A stretch of 8,696 nucleotides of DNA from JASHVB01 sp049522565 (GTDB lineage: Bacteria > Pseudomonadota > Alphaproteobacteria > Acetobacterales > Acetobacteraceae): the NCBI GenBank assembly GCA_049522565.1, contig JBEKNT010000292.1:1-8696 (forward strand), in the 5' to 3' direction. Below, piece after piece: positions 1 to 6,322 of this stretch. The translations under genes were made by a program, and so were the position numbers. Under the pieces are notes generated by a model. The model was not told the origin of the DNA. It saw only the letters and a program-made list of their open reading frames with translations, and made no database searches. Positions within the stretch are counted from its first letter, which is position 1, and every line of letters begins with the position of its first letter.

Positions 1-270
1 CGTGATACGCTTGCCGGCGATCGGCGGATTATAGCAGTAAAAGGCGCAGCGCGCATTCACCGAACCATTGTCGCGATAGACCATATGGTAGGGCTGCACG
101 TCGACCTTGTGCGAGATGGTGGGGAAGGCGGCCTCGGGGTCCATCACGCCCTGACGATACTCGTCCATCATCTGCTGTGTCAGCACATAGGAGAACGAGG
201 GTAGCTGTTCGCCGACCTCCAGCGCCTCCCAGTCGAGCAGCTTGAGTGTCTCGTCGTGCGCCTGCGCCAT
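1..270 (-). CDS. MaoC-like acyl-CoA hydratase/dehydratase family protein, N-terminal part (cut by window edge)
   Basis: An open frame of 90 codons runs off the left edge from an ATG at 268-270, preceded by a purine-rich ribosome site (GAGAGGAAA) about six bases upstream. The protein begins MAQAHDETLKLLDWEALEVG. The sequence 'ALEVGEQLPSFSYVLTQQMM' is typical of the entry strand and first helix of MaoC/hot-dog hydratases, which add water to or remove it from acyl-CoA thioesters. The catalytic Asp/His motif of the family would lie further in or beyond the edge and cannot be checked. It starts 39 bp after the stop of the substrate-binding protein gene on the same strand, so the two are probably co-transcribed. 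The divergent acyl-CoA dehydrogenase and CoA-transferase genes support a role in hydrating an enoyl-CoA. The hot-dog assignment rests on the N-terminal 90 residues only; a related thioesterase or FAS1-like dehydratase domain is possible. Confidence 0.7.
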   Translation of the reverse strand, partial: MAQAHDETLKLLDWEALEVGEQLPSFSYVLTQQMMDEYRQGVMDPEAAFPTISHKVDVQPYHMVYRDNGSVNARCAFYCYNPPIAGKRIT

Positions 271-309
271 GCTGATTTCCTCTCTGTGACCGATCTGATG
301 GCCGGTAAG

Positions 310-1881
310 CTACGCCTTCTCGACTCCCCAGAAAACCGGCGCCGACCCTTTCAGCAACCCAGTCAGGTTCGATCGCCACGCGGCATGCGGCAGATACTGC
401 CCCAGCGGGATGGTCGGCACCGAGTTGAACGCCGCGACCTGATAGTTCTGCTCCAGCGGTCGCCGCGTCGCGTCGTCGGGGGCATCGATCCAGGCCGCGT
501 AGATAGCCTCCAGTTGCGGATCGTCCGGCCAGCCTACCCAGGCCTGGGCGCCGTTGCTGCGGACGGGGCCCTCGACCAGCGGATCGACGAAGTCTCCGCC
601 GGGCGCGCCGCCGGGAAACATCGACCAGCCACCCTTGTCGAGCGGCGCCTTGGAATTGCGCCGTTGCAGAATCGTGCCCCAGTCCACCTGCTGGTCATCG
701 ATATTGAGTCCCACCTTGCGGAACGCATCGATCGCCACGGTTGATAGCGCGTCATAGGCGAGTTGGTCGGTCGGATGCATGAAAGCGATGCGGCCGCCGT
801 CATAGCCTGCCTTGTCCAGCATCGCCTTAATCTCATCCACGCTGTGACGCTTGGTCACCGCTTCCATGCCGGCATCGTTGGCGCATTTCGAACTGGGCAC
901 AAAATAACCCACCGGCACCCGCCACATCGCCGGGTCGTCGCCCATCGTGGCGATCATCTCGTCCTTCTGGTTGATCGCCGCCACCATGGCCCGTCGCACC
1001 CCGGGATTGCTGGTCGGCCCCTGGATGTGATTCGGTCGCAGATGCCCGTAGGTGCCGTAGATATCCAACAACCCTGTGCTCACGCCGCGCTGCTGCTTCA
1101 GCATGGCAATCAGGTCGGGCTGCGGCAGCTCCAGCCAGTCCACCTCGCCCGTGGTCAAGGCGTTCGCCGCTGTGGCGGGATCGGGAATGATCCGCCATTC
1201 GACGCGATCCAGCTTCACGTGGTGGCCGCCGGCGACATAGGACGGTGGCTCCTGGCGTGGCTTGTACCGATCGAATCGCGCGAAGGCGGCATGACTGCCG
1301 GAGATGTACTCGTCGGCCAGGAAGCGGAATGGTCCGCAGCCGACGATCTCGGTTTGTTGGGTGTACGGATCCGTGGCGGCCAGGCGTGCCGGCATGATCA
1401 CCGGCTGCGGCTGGGCCTTCGACAGGAAAGCGGGCAAGGTGGGGAACGGCTTGTTCAGACGCCACACCAGGGTGCGGTCGTCCGGCGCCTCGATCGCCGC
1501 GACGCGTGGTGCGAAAATCGTGTTGGCCTGGTCGCGCTTCAGCCAGCGCTGCAACGATGCGACGCAGTCCCGCGCGAGGACCGGTGTGCCGTCGTGAAAC
1601 AGCAGTCCCTCGCGCAGCCGCATCGTCCAACGCTTGCCGTCATCGTCGATGACGTGACCTTCGACCATCAACGGCTGTGGCGTGTAGGAGATGTCGCGGG
1701 CGTACAACGTCTCGTAAACCATCAGCGCGAAATTGCGGGTGACGGTCGCCGCGGTCCACACCGGATCGAGGCTGGTCAGGTTCGATTGTGGCACGAACTG
1801 CAGCGGTTTGGTAGCGGCAGCGATTGCGGGGCGGGCGAGCGCGGTCGCGGCGGCGGCCGCCATGAATGCACGTCGTTTCAT
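310..1881 (-). CDS. ABC transporter substrate-binding protein, family 5 (peptide/nickel/opine type), Tat-type signal
   Basis: This 523-residue protein has the usual length and motif order of family 5 solute-binding proteins (SBP_bac_5). 'SLDPVWTAATVTRNFALMVY' (about residues 37-56) is the family's N-terminal signature. 'LREGLLFHDGTPVLARDCVA' (89-108) matches the LRdGvkFhDGtplTAeDV motif. 'GCGPFRF' (181-187) and 'NPGVRRAMVAAINQ' (292-305) are the G-GPf and R-A---Ai motifs. The start is MKRRAFM followed by an Ala-rich hydrophobic stretch and an AxA site near residues 19-23. The twin Arg with Phe two residues later suggests Tat export, although the consensus Ser/Thr before RR is Lys here. A ribosome site GGAGGG lies about five bases before the ATG. 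It would bind a solute in the periplasm and pass it to an inner-membrane permease, but no permease or ATPase gene is in the window. Family 5 ligands include peptides, opines, metals and glycosides; the divergent acyl-CoA genes hint at an organic acid or conjugate, which is inference. Confidence 0.93.
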   Translation of the reverse strand: MKRRAFMAAAAATALARPAIAAATKPLQFVPQSNLTSLDPVWTAATVTRNFALMVYETLYARDISYTPQPLMVEGHVIDDDGKRWTMRLREGLLFHDGTPVLARDCVASLQRWLKRDQANTIFAPRVAAIEAPDDRTLVWRLNKPFPTLPAFLSKAQPQPVIMPARLAATDPYTQQTEIVGCGPFRFLADEYISGSHAAFARFDRYKPRQEPPSYVAGGHHVKLDRVEWRIIPDPATAANALTTGEVDWLELPQPDLIAMLKQQRGVSTGLLDIYGTYGHLRPNHIQGPTSNPGVRRAMVAAINQKDEMIATMGDDPAMWRVPVGYFVPSSKCANDAGMEAVTKRHSVDEIKAMLDKAGYDGGRIAFMHPTDQLAYDALSTVAIDAFRKVGLNIDDQQVDWGTILQRRNSKAPLDKGGWSMFPGGAPGGDFVDPLVEGPVRSNGAQAWVGWPDDPQLEAIYAAWIDAPDDATRRPLEQNYQVAAFNSVPTIPLGQYLPHAAWRSNLTGLLKGSAPVFWGVEKA

Positions 1882-1896
1882 TCGTTCCCTCCATGG

Positions 1897-1914
1897 GTCG
1901 GGGATTTCCCCGAC
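1897..1914. promoter_or_regulatory. Perfect 8-bp inverted repeat in the binding-protein leader (candidate operator)
   Basis: The sequence GTCGGGGA-TT-TCCCCGAC has perfect 8-base arms and a 2-base spacer. It ends 15 bases before the ATG of the minus-strand binding-protein gene, directly upstream of its GGAGGG ribosome site. The very short spacer favours a site for a dimeric DNA-binding protein, but an RNA hairpin affecting translation start is also possible. The symmetry is seen directly; the regulatory role is inference. Confidence 0.5.
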
Positions 1915-2158
1915 GACCGATGCCGTCGCCCGATCGAGAGCAAGCTAGCTGTTCGCGACGAAATCCGGAAGTTTGACGGTGTGACCCGGATGTTGCGGGC
2001 CGGCCGAGGCTTTTCCGCGATTTTATCTAATTGCATGACAGACCTGCGTGCATTGCGCATGCCGCCAGTAACGCGGCTTTTGGTGTAAATTATCGTTGCG
2101 GCGAACTCCGGCGAGGCCATCGCGGCCACCGCGCCGGGTTTCGCGGTTCCGGGCCGAC

Positions 2159-2170
2159 ATTGCGTGCAAT
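2159..2170. promoter_or_regulatory. ATTGC-GT-GCAAT dyad with nearby GCGTGCA repeats (candidate operator)
   Basis: Five-base arms flank a GT centre, 71 bp before the dehydrogenase start. GCGTGCA overlaps the right half (2162-2168) and recurs at 2178-2184 and 2046-2052; CATTGCG recurs at 2051-2057 and 2158-2164. The clustering in the shared intergenic region fits a regulator binding site, but the elements are short and could be chance. Confidence 0.3.
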
Positions 2171-2190
2171 TCCGCCAGCGTGCAGATTTA

Positions 2191-2213
2191 CCGGGTTGGG
2201 CCTGCCGACCCGG
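2191..2213 (+). promoter_or_regulatory. Leader hairpin before the acyl-CoA dehydrogenase gene
   Basis: CCGGGTTGG (2191-2199) and CCGACCCGG (2205-2213) form a 9-bp stem with one G-U wobble and a 5-nt loop, 12 bases before the ribosome site. No T-run follows, so it is not a standard intrinsic terminator. It could affect mRNA stability or translation. GC-rich DNA makes such stems fairly common. Confidence 0.35.
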
Positions 2214-2225
2214 ACCGTGGTTCCC

Positions 2226-2231
2226 GAGGAG
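2226..2231 (+). promoter_or_regulatory. Ribosome binding site that decides the acyl-CoA dehydrogenase start
   Basis: GAGGAG lies nine bases before the ATG at 2241 and directly abuts an in-frame ATG at 2232. The spacing favours 2241, giving MHFAYTPEQE, the usual start of the family. The 2232 start would add only MTE and have no space for the ribosome. Confidence 0.7.
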
Positions 2232-2240
2232 ATGACAGAA

Positions 2241-3464
2241 ATGCACTTCGCATACACCCCAGAGCAGGAGGCCTTGCGGCGCGAGGTCCGGGCGTTCATC
2301 GCCGAGAACGTGACGGAAGAGGTTCTGGCCGCACGGGGATCGTCGGAGTCGAACACTGCGGCCGGTCGCGGCCCCGGCGCCAGCGACGCGATGAAGGAGC
2401 TGTATGGCAAGATCTACGAGCGCGGCTGGCTCGGCATCGCCTATCCGAAGGAATACGGCGGCCAGGGCGGCGACCGCATGTCACAGTACATCGTCGAGGA
2501 AGAGTTCACCCGGATGGACATCCCCGTCGGCATGGGTGGCAGCGGCGCGCCGGCGATCATGGCGGCGGGCACCGAAGAGCAGAAGCAGTACTACATCCCG
2601 CGGCTGATCAAGCGCGAGGTTTCGTTCGCGCTCGGCTTTACCGAACCGCATGCCGGCGCCGACCTGGCGTCGCTGCAATGCCGCGCGGTGCGCGACGGCG
2701 ACGAGTACGTCATCAACGGGCAGAAGATGTACACGTCATCGGCGCATGTCTCGACGCACATCTACCTGATGGCGCGGACCAATCCGAACCTGCCGAAGCA
2801 TCGCGGCATCTCGATTTTCCTGTTCCCGATGGACACCCCCGGCATCACCGTGCGGCCGCTATGGACGATCCAGAACGATCCGGCAGCGCCGGTGGGCACC
2901 ACCTATGGCCACCAGCGCACCAATGAAACCTTTTTCGACGACGTGCGCATTCCGGCATCCTCGCTGCTGGGCAAGGAAAACGAGGGCTGGCGCGTCGGCT
3001 CCATGGGCCTGAACCTCGACCGCGTCGGCGCGTCGCGCTACCTGATCTCGGTCCGCCGCGATGAGGACATCGTCAATTTCGTCAAGTCGAACACGTTCGA
3101 CGGCTATGCCCCGGCGAGCAATCCGGCGATCCGCGACAAGATCGCCGAGCTGTGGATCGAGGCGCAGGTCTGCCGGCTGATGACCATGCGCAGCATGTCC
3201 ATCGTCAACAACGGCGGCACTTTCACCTACGAAGGATCGGCGGAAAAAGTCTGGGCGCCGGAACACGGCGTGCGGACAACGGAAGCGATCAGCCAGATGC
3301 TTGGCCCCTACGGCCAGTTGCTGCACGGCTCGCCGCATGCGGTCGAGGATGGGGTGTTCGCGCACAACCTGATGGGCGCGTTCCAGTCCGGCATCAACCA
3401 CGGCAGCACGCAGGTGATGCGCGACCAGGTGGCTCGGCGCGGCCTCGACATGCCAAGGAAGTAG
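2241..3464 (+). CDS. Acyl-CoA dehydrogenase family protein with non-canonical active-site residues
   Basis: At 407 residues it has the full length of a typical acyl-CoA dehydrogenase, a cytoplasmic FAD enzyme that oxidises an acyl-CoA to a 2-enoyl-CoA and passes electrons to ETF. The N-terminal helical domain begins FAYTPEQEALRREVRAFIAEN. 'LGFTEPHAGADLASL' (131-145) is the TEPxAGSD flavin/substrate signature and 'INGQKMYTSSA' (158-168) the following INGxKxW(I)T strand motif. The C-terminal helical domain holds 'QMLGPYGQL' (352-360) and ends 'HGSTQVMRDQVARRGLDMPR'. At the helix position where isovaleryl-CoA dehydrogenase has its catalytic Glu (LDLER), this protein reads LNLDR, so Asp260. At the short/medium-chain site (YEGTSQIQR) it reads NHGSTQVMR, so His387. 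Neither site has Glu. It is followed after 193 bp by the two CoA-transferase genes and probably acts on their product. The family is certain; the substrate is not, and the reaction is less certain because of these replacements. Confidence 0.93.
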   Translation: MHFAYTPEQEALRREVRAFIAENVTEEVLAARGSSESNTAAGRGPGASDAMKELYGKIYERGWLGIAYPKEYGGQGGDRMSQYIVEEEFTRMDIPVGMGGSGAPAIMAAGTEEQKQYYIPRLIKREVSFALGFTEPHAGADLASLQCRAVRDGDEYVINGQKMYTSSAHVSTHIYLMARTNPNLPKHRGISIFLFPMDTPGITVRPLWTIQNDPAAPVGTTYGHQRTNETFFDDVRIPASSLLGKENEGWRVGSMGLNLDRVGASRYLISVRRDEDIVNFVKSNTFDGYAPASNPAIRDKIAELWIEAQVCRLMTMRSMSIVNNGGTFTYEGSAEKVWAPEHGVRTTEAISQMLGPYGQLLHGSPHAVEDGVFAHNLMGAFQSGINHGSTQVMRDQVARRGLDMPRK

Positions 3465-3657
3465 TCTGCCGGTCTCGGGGATGTCGAGGATGCGGCGTAG
3501 CGTAGCGCGGAACGGCACAGCGCATTCCGCCAAGGCACGACTGTGGCGTCCTGCCTCGCTGACAAGCAGGCGGAGGGCGCCGCGCTGTTGCGTCCCAGGC
3601 GGCCTGGAAGAAGTCGGCCACGCGATCGCGCCGCGGCCGACGTGCGGGAGTTAAGCG
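3465..3657. other. Intergenic gap between dehydrogenase and first CoA-transferase
   Basis: These 193 bp carry no open frame that looks coding. They contain two inverted repeats: a weak one, GCGGAA with TTCCGC, around 3506-3530, and a stronger one at 3613-3641. The gap is long for an otherwise tight cluster, so a second promoter or processing signal may lie here. I see no clear -35/-10 pair. Confidence 0.5.
3613..3641 (+). promoter_or_regulatory. Inverted repeat before the first CoA-transferase gene
   Basis: GTCGGCC (3613-3619) and GGCCGAC (3635-3641) are perfect 7-base arms around a 15-nt loop that itself contains the palindrome CGCGATCGCG. The right arm ends four bases before the ribosome site GGGAG (3646-3650), with the ATG at 3658. 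No T-run follows. It could be an operator or an mRNA hairpin controlling expression of the CoA-transferase pair separately from the dehydrogenase. Confidence 0.35.
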
Positions 3658-4857
3658 ATGGTGGGGCCTTGGGCGCTTGATGACGTGCGGGTGCTTGATC
3701 TCAGCGAGGGAATTGCAGGGCCATTGGCAGCGCGGCTGATCGGCGATTTCGGCGCCGATGTGATCAAGGTCGAACCTCCCCACGGGGAGAGCGGGCGCCG
3801 CACGCCGCCGTTCTTCCAGGATGATCCCGACCCGGAGAAGAGCCTGTTCTACCTGATGCTGAATCTGAACAAGCGCGGCATCACCCTGAACCTGGACACC
3901 GAGGAAGGGGCGGCGATCCTGCGCCGGCTCGCCAGCGAAGTCGATGTCATCGTGGAAAGTTTTTCACCCGGCTACCTGGCTGCGCGCGGATTGGATTATG
4001 CCAGTCTGGCGCAGGAGAATCCGGGCCTGGTGATGACCTCGATCACGCCGTTCGGCCAGACCGGGCCGTACAGCCATTACAAGAGCGACGAGATCATTGC
4101 CTATGCCACCAGCGGGATCATGGCGATCAGTGGGACCGTCGATCGCGAACCGCTGAAGCACGGCGGATTTCCCGGCCAGTACGAAGCCGGGATGAACGGC
4201 TTCCTGGGGACGCTGGTGGCGCTGGTCACGCGCGACCTGACGGGTGCCGGCCAACAGGTCGATCTCTCGATCCAGGATGTGATCACCTCCAGCCTGGTGC
4301 TCAACCAGCCGTACTACAGCTTCGCCGGCGGGGTGCAGGGGCGACGGCATCCGGAGGGCAGCAATTTCGGCCAGGTGATGCCGTGCAAGGACGGGTATTT
4401 CGTGGCGCAACCCGGCGGCGGTGTCACCTGGGACGGCATCGCCGACTTCTTCGGCAAGCCGGAACTGAAGGAACACCGTTTCGCCGATCTGGTGGAGCGC
4501 GTGCACCATGGTCCCGAGCTGGACGCGATCATTTTGGCTGCGACAAAAGATCGCACCATGGCGGAGATGTTCAAGACCGCGTCGGAGAAATACCGCATGT
4601 TGCTTGGCATCGTGCAGACGCCGGAAGACCTCGCGAAGTGCGAACACCTGATGGCCAGAGGCTATTTCGAGGAGGTGGAGCATCCGGTGATCGGCAAGAT
4701 CAAGGTGCCATTCCATCTGTGGAAAATGTCCGCCAGCAACTCCACCTATCGGCGCCCCGCGCCGTTGCTGGGGCAGCACAATGGCGAGATCTACGGCGCG
4801 CTGCTTGCCTGCGATGCCGCGGCGCTGGATGCGCTGCGTGCCCGCGGCGTAATTTGA
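3658..4857 (+). CDS. Class III (CaiB/BaiF family) CoA-transferase, subunit lacking the catalytic Asp
   Basis: This 399-residue protein has normal family length. The N-terminus 'VRVLDLSEGIAGPLAARLIG' with 'FGADVIKVEPPHG' (31-43) is the conserved CoA-binding start of class III CoA-transferases. 'SITPFGQTGPYSHY' (128-141), a Gly-rich loop near 252-255 and the C-terminal 'LLGQHNGEIYGALL' complete the fold. Such enzymes move CoA between carboxylic acids through an aspartyl-CoA intermediate. The nucleophile lies in a D-x-x-x-G motif near residue 169 in formyl-CoA transferase and CaiB. Here the aligned stretch is Q174-Y-E-A-G, so Gln replaces Asp; Glu176 is the nearest carboxylate. The next gene starts 10 bp downstream, encodes a paralogue, and retains the Asp, so this protein is probably the non-catalytic or CoA-binding subunit of a heteromeric transferase. 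The start follows a GGGAG site seven bases upstream. The family is secure; the heteromer is inference. Confidence 0.93.
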   Translation: MVGPWALDDVRVLDLSEGIAGPLAARLIGDFGADVIKVEPPHGESGRRTPPFFQDDPDPEKSLFYLMLNLNKRGITLNLDTEEGAAILRRLASEVDVIVESFSPGYLAARGLDYASLAQENPGLVMTSITPFGQTGPYSHYKSDEIIAYATSGIMAISGTVDREPLKHGGFPGQYEAGMNGFLGTLVALVTRDLTGAGQQVDLSIQDVITSSLVLNQPYYSFAGGVQGRRHPEGSNFGQVMPCKDGYFVAQPGGGVTWDGIADFFGKPELKEHRFADLVERVHHGPELDAIILAATKDRTMAEMFKTASEKYRMLLGIVQTPEDLAKCEHLMARGYFEEVEHPVIGKIKVPFHLWKMSASNSTYRRPAPLLGQHNGEIYGALLACDAAALDALRARGVI

Positions 4858-4867
4858 GGGACGGAGC

Positions 4868-6253
4868 ATGACCGACGATCGTTCCACGCCGGACAGTGGC
4901 AAGTTGCCGCTGGCAGGCCTGCGCATCGTTGATATCAGCAACGTTATCTCGTTGCCCTACGCCAGCGGGCTGCTGGCCGACCTTGGCGCCGAGGTGATCA
5001 AGGTCGAAGGTCACAGTCGGCTGGACACCTCGCGCGGCGGTGCGCTCACCAGCGTCCTGACCGACAATCTTCTGGGCGACGATCCATGGAACCGGATCGG
5101 CAGCTTCAATCTGCTCAATCGCGGCAAAAAATCTGTCGCCCTCGATCTAAGCCGGCCCGAGGGGCGGGTGGTGCTGACCGACCTCATCAAGGTCAGCGAC
5201 GTGGTGATGGAAAACTTCACGCCGCGCGTGATGCGCAACTGGGGGCTGGACTATCCCAACGCGGTGAAACTGCGCCCCGGGCTGATCATGGTCTCGTGCA
5301 GCGGCTTCGGCCACAACGGCCCGTATTCGCAATATCCTGGCCAGGCGACCACGCTGGAGGCGACGCACGGGCTGGCCTATGTCACCGGCTACCGTGGCGA
5401 TGAGCCGTCGAAGGCCGGGCAATCCTTTGTGGATTTCCTTGCCACCTGGGCACTGGTCAGCGGCACGCTGCTGGGACTGCGCTACCGGCATCGTTTCGGC
5501 AAGGGGCTCTGGGTCGATGTCGGCATGTACCAACTTGGCACCTACATGTTGAGCGAGCGTGTGCTGGACTGGGAGGCCAACCACCGGCTTGGCGAGCGCA
5601 TCGGCAACCGCCATCCGTTCCTGGCGCCGCAGGGATGCTATCGCTGCGCCGGAGACGACGCATGGTGCACCGTTCTGGCGCGTGACGACGAGGAATGGGC
5701 GGCGCTCTGCCGGACGATCGGCAGACCGGAGTTGGCAACGGACGAGCGCTTCGCCACGAACGACGCACGCATGACCAACCATGACGCGATCGACGCGATC
5801 ATCAGCGCGTGGATGGCGGGGCAAACGAAGTTCGCGGCGATGGAATTGCTCCAGGCGGCTGGCGTGCCGGCCGGCGCGGTGTTCGATGCCCGCGACCTGC
5901 ACCTGAACGCACACGTGAAGGCGCGCGGCCTGCTGGAGACGGTGGCGTATCCGCCCGATCGGGAGATGGGCAAACAACGCACGGTCATAGGCCGGCCCTG
6001 GAAACTGTCGAAGCTGCCGCTCGCCGTGCGTGGGCCGGGGCCGCGGCTTGGGGAACACAACCAGGAAATCCTGGGCGGGGTGCTGGGCTACAGTCCGGCG
6101 CGGATGGCGGAGTTGGAGGGGGCGGGGATCATCGCCACCCGGCCGACCAATGCGCGCAAACCAGTCTCGATGCCGATGGAAGAACGGGTGAAATCGGGCC
6201 GGCTGGCGGCTTGGGATCCGGATTACAAGGAACGGCTCGGCATGGAAGATTGA
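4868..6253 (+). CDS. Class III (CaiB/BaiF family) CoA-transferase, subunit with catalytic Asp and C-terminal tail
   Basis: The protein has 461 residues. 'LAGLRIVDISNVISLPYASG' (15-34) and 'LGAEVIKVEG' (39-48) are the family's N-terminal signature, and 'GFGHNGPYSQYPG' (146-158) the next conserved block. In a gap-free alignment with the preceding paralogue up to the shared T/F-G-x-G turn, Asp189 (SFVDFLATW) falls on its Gln174, so this subunit keeps the expected nucleophile. The usual end of the family is near 'LGEHNQEILGGVLGYSPARM' (394-413). About 35 further residues follow, ending 'WDPDYKERLGMED', a charged tail of unknown role. It starts 10 bp after the upstream stop with GAGGGACGGAG as ribosome site, so both are surely co-translated from one mRNA. 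The likely role is transfer of CoA from a donor such as succinyl-CoA to the pathway acid, together with the first subunit. Benzylsuccinate (BbsEF) and malate (SmtAB) CoA-transferases are known two-subunit examples. Substrate and donor are not visible. Confidence 0.93.
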   Translation: MTDDRSTPDSGKLPLAGLRIVDISNVISLPYASGLLADLGAEVIKVEGHSRLDTSRGGALTSVLTDNLLGDDPWNRIGSFNLLNRGKKSVALDLSRPEGRVVLTDLIKVSDVVMENFTPRVMRNWGLDYPNAVKLRPGLIMVSCSGFGHNGPYSQYPGQATTLEATHGLAYVTGYRGDEPSKAGQSFVDFLATWALVSGTLLGLRYRHRFGKGLWVDVGMYQLGTYMLSERVLDWEANHRLGERIGNRHPFLAPQGCYRCAGDDAWCTVLARDDEEWAALCRTIGRPELATDERFATNDARMTNHDAIDAIISAWMAGQTKFAAMELLQAAGVPAGAVFDARDLHLNAHVKARGLLETVAYPPDREMGKQRTVIGRPWKLSKLPLAVRGPGPRLGEHNQEILGGVLGYSPARMAELEGAGIIATRPTNARKPVSMPMEERVKSGRLAAWDPDYKERLGMED

Positions 6254-6322
6254 GAGGTGGGAAGACCAGCCGATTGCACTGGCGAGCGGTCGCGATGTAA
6301 CACGCGAAAGCGGAGATCGATG

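Larger units (their letters stand above)
1882..2240. promoter_or_regulatory. Divergent intergenic region between the binding-protein and acyl-CoA dehydrogenase genes
   Basis: This 359-bp stretch separates oppositely directed starts and should hold promoters for both groups. It has two AT-richer pockets in otherwise GC-rich DNA, at about 2010-2035 (with TTTTATCTAA) and 2078-2093 (with GTAAATTAT). Neither pairs with a convincing -35 at 16-18 bp on either strand, so no sigma70 promoter is called. Inside are an 18-nt dyad next to the binding-protein gene, an ATTGC-GT-GCAAT dyad at 2159-2170, three copies of GCGTGCA (2046-2052, 2162-2168, 2178-2184), and a hairpin at 2191-2213. An open frame extends upstream of the dehydrogenase start to 2031, but its translation has no acyl-CoA dehydrogenase character before MHFAYTPEQE. 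I see no small gene here. Confidence 0.6.

Noticed and set aside
1973..1978. TTGACG as a -35 box for the dehydrogenase
   Set aside because: No -10-like sequence occurs 16-18 bp downstream; that position is CG-rich.
763..2088. Long plus-strand open frame (441 codons) antisense to the binding-protein gene
   Set aside because: Its translation shows no family motifs and is rich in His, Arg and Gly as expected from the reverse of a GC3-rich gene. The minus-strand frame has full family 5 motifs, a signal peptide and a ribosome site.
2031..2240. Upstream extension of the acyl-CoA dehydrogenase frame
   Set aside because: The added 70 residues are Arg/Gly/His-rich without family similarity, while a well-spaced GAGGAG precedes the ATG at 2241, where the conserved N-terminus begins.
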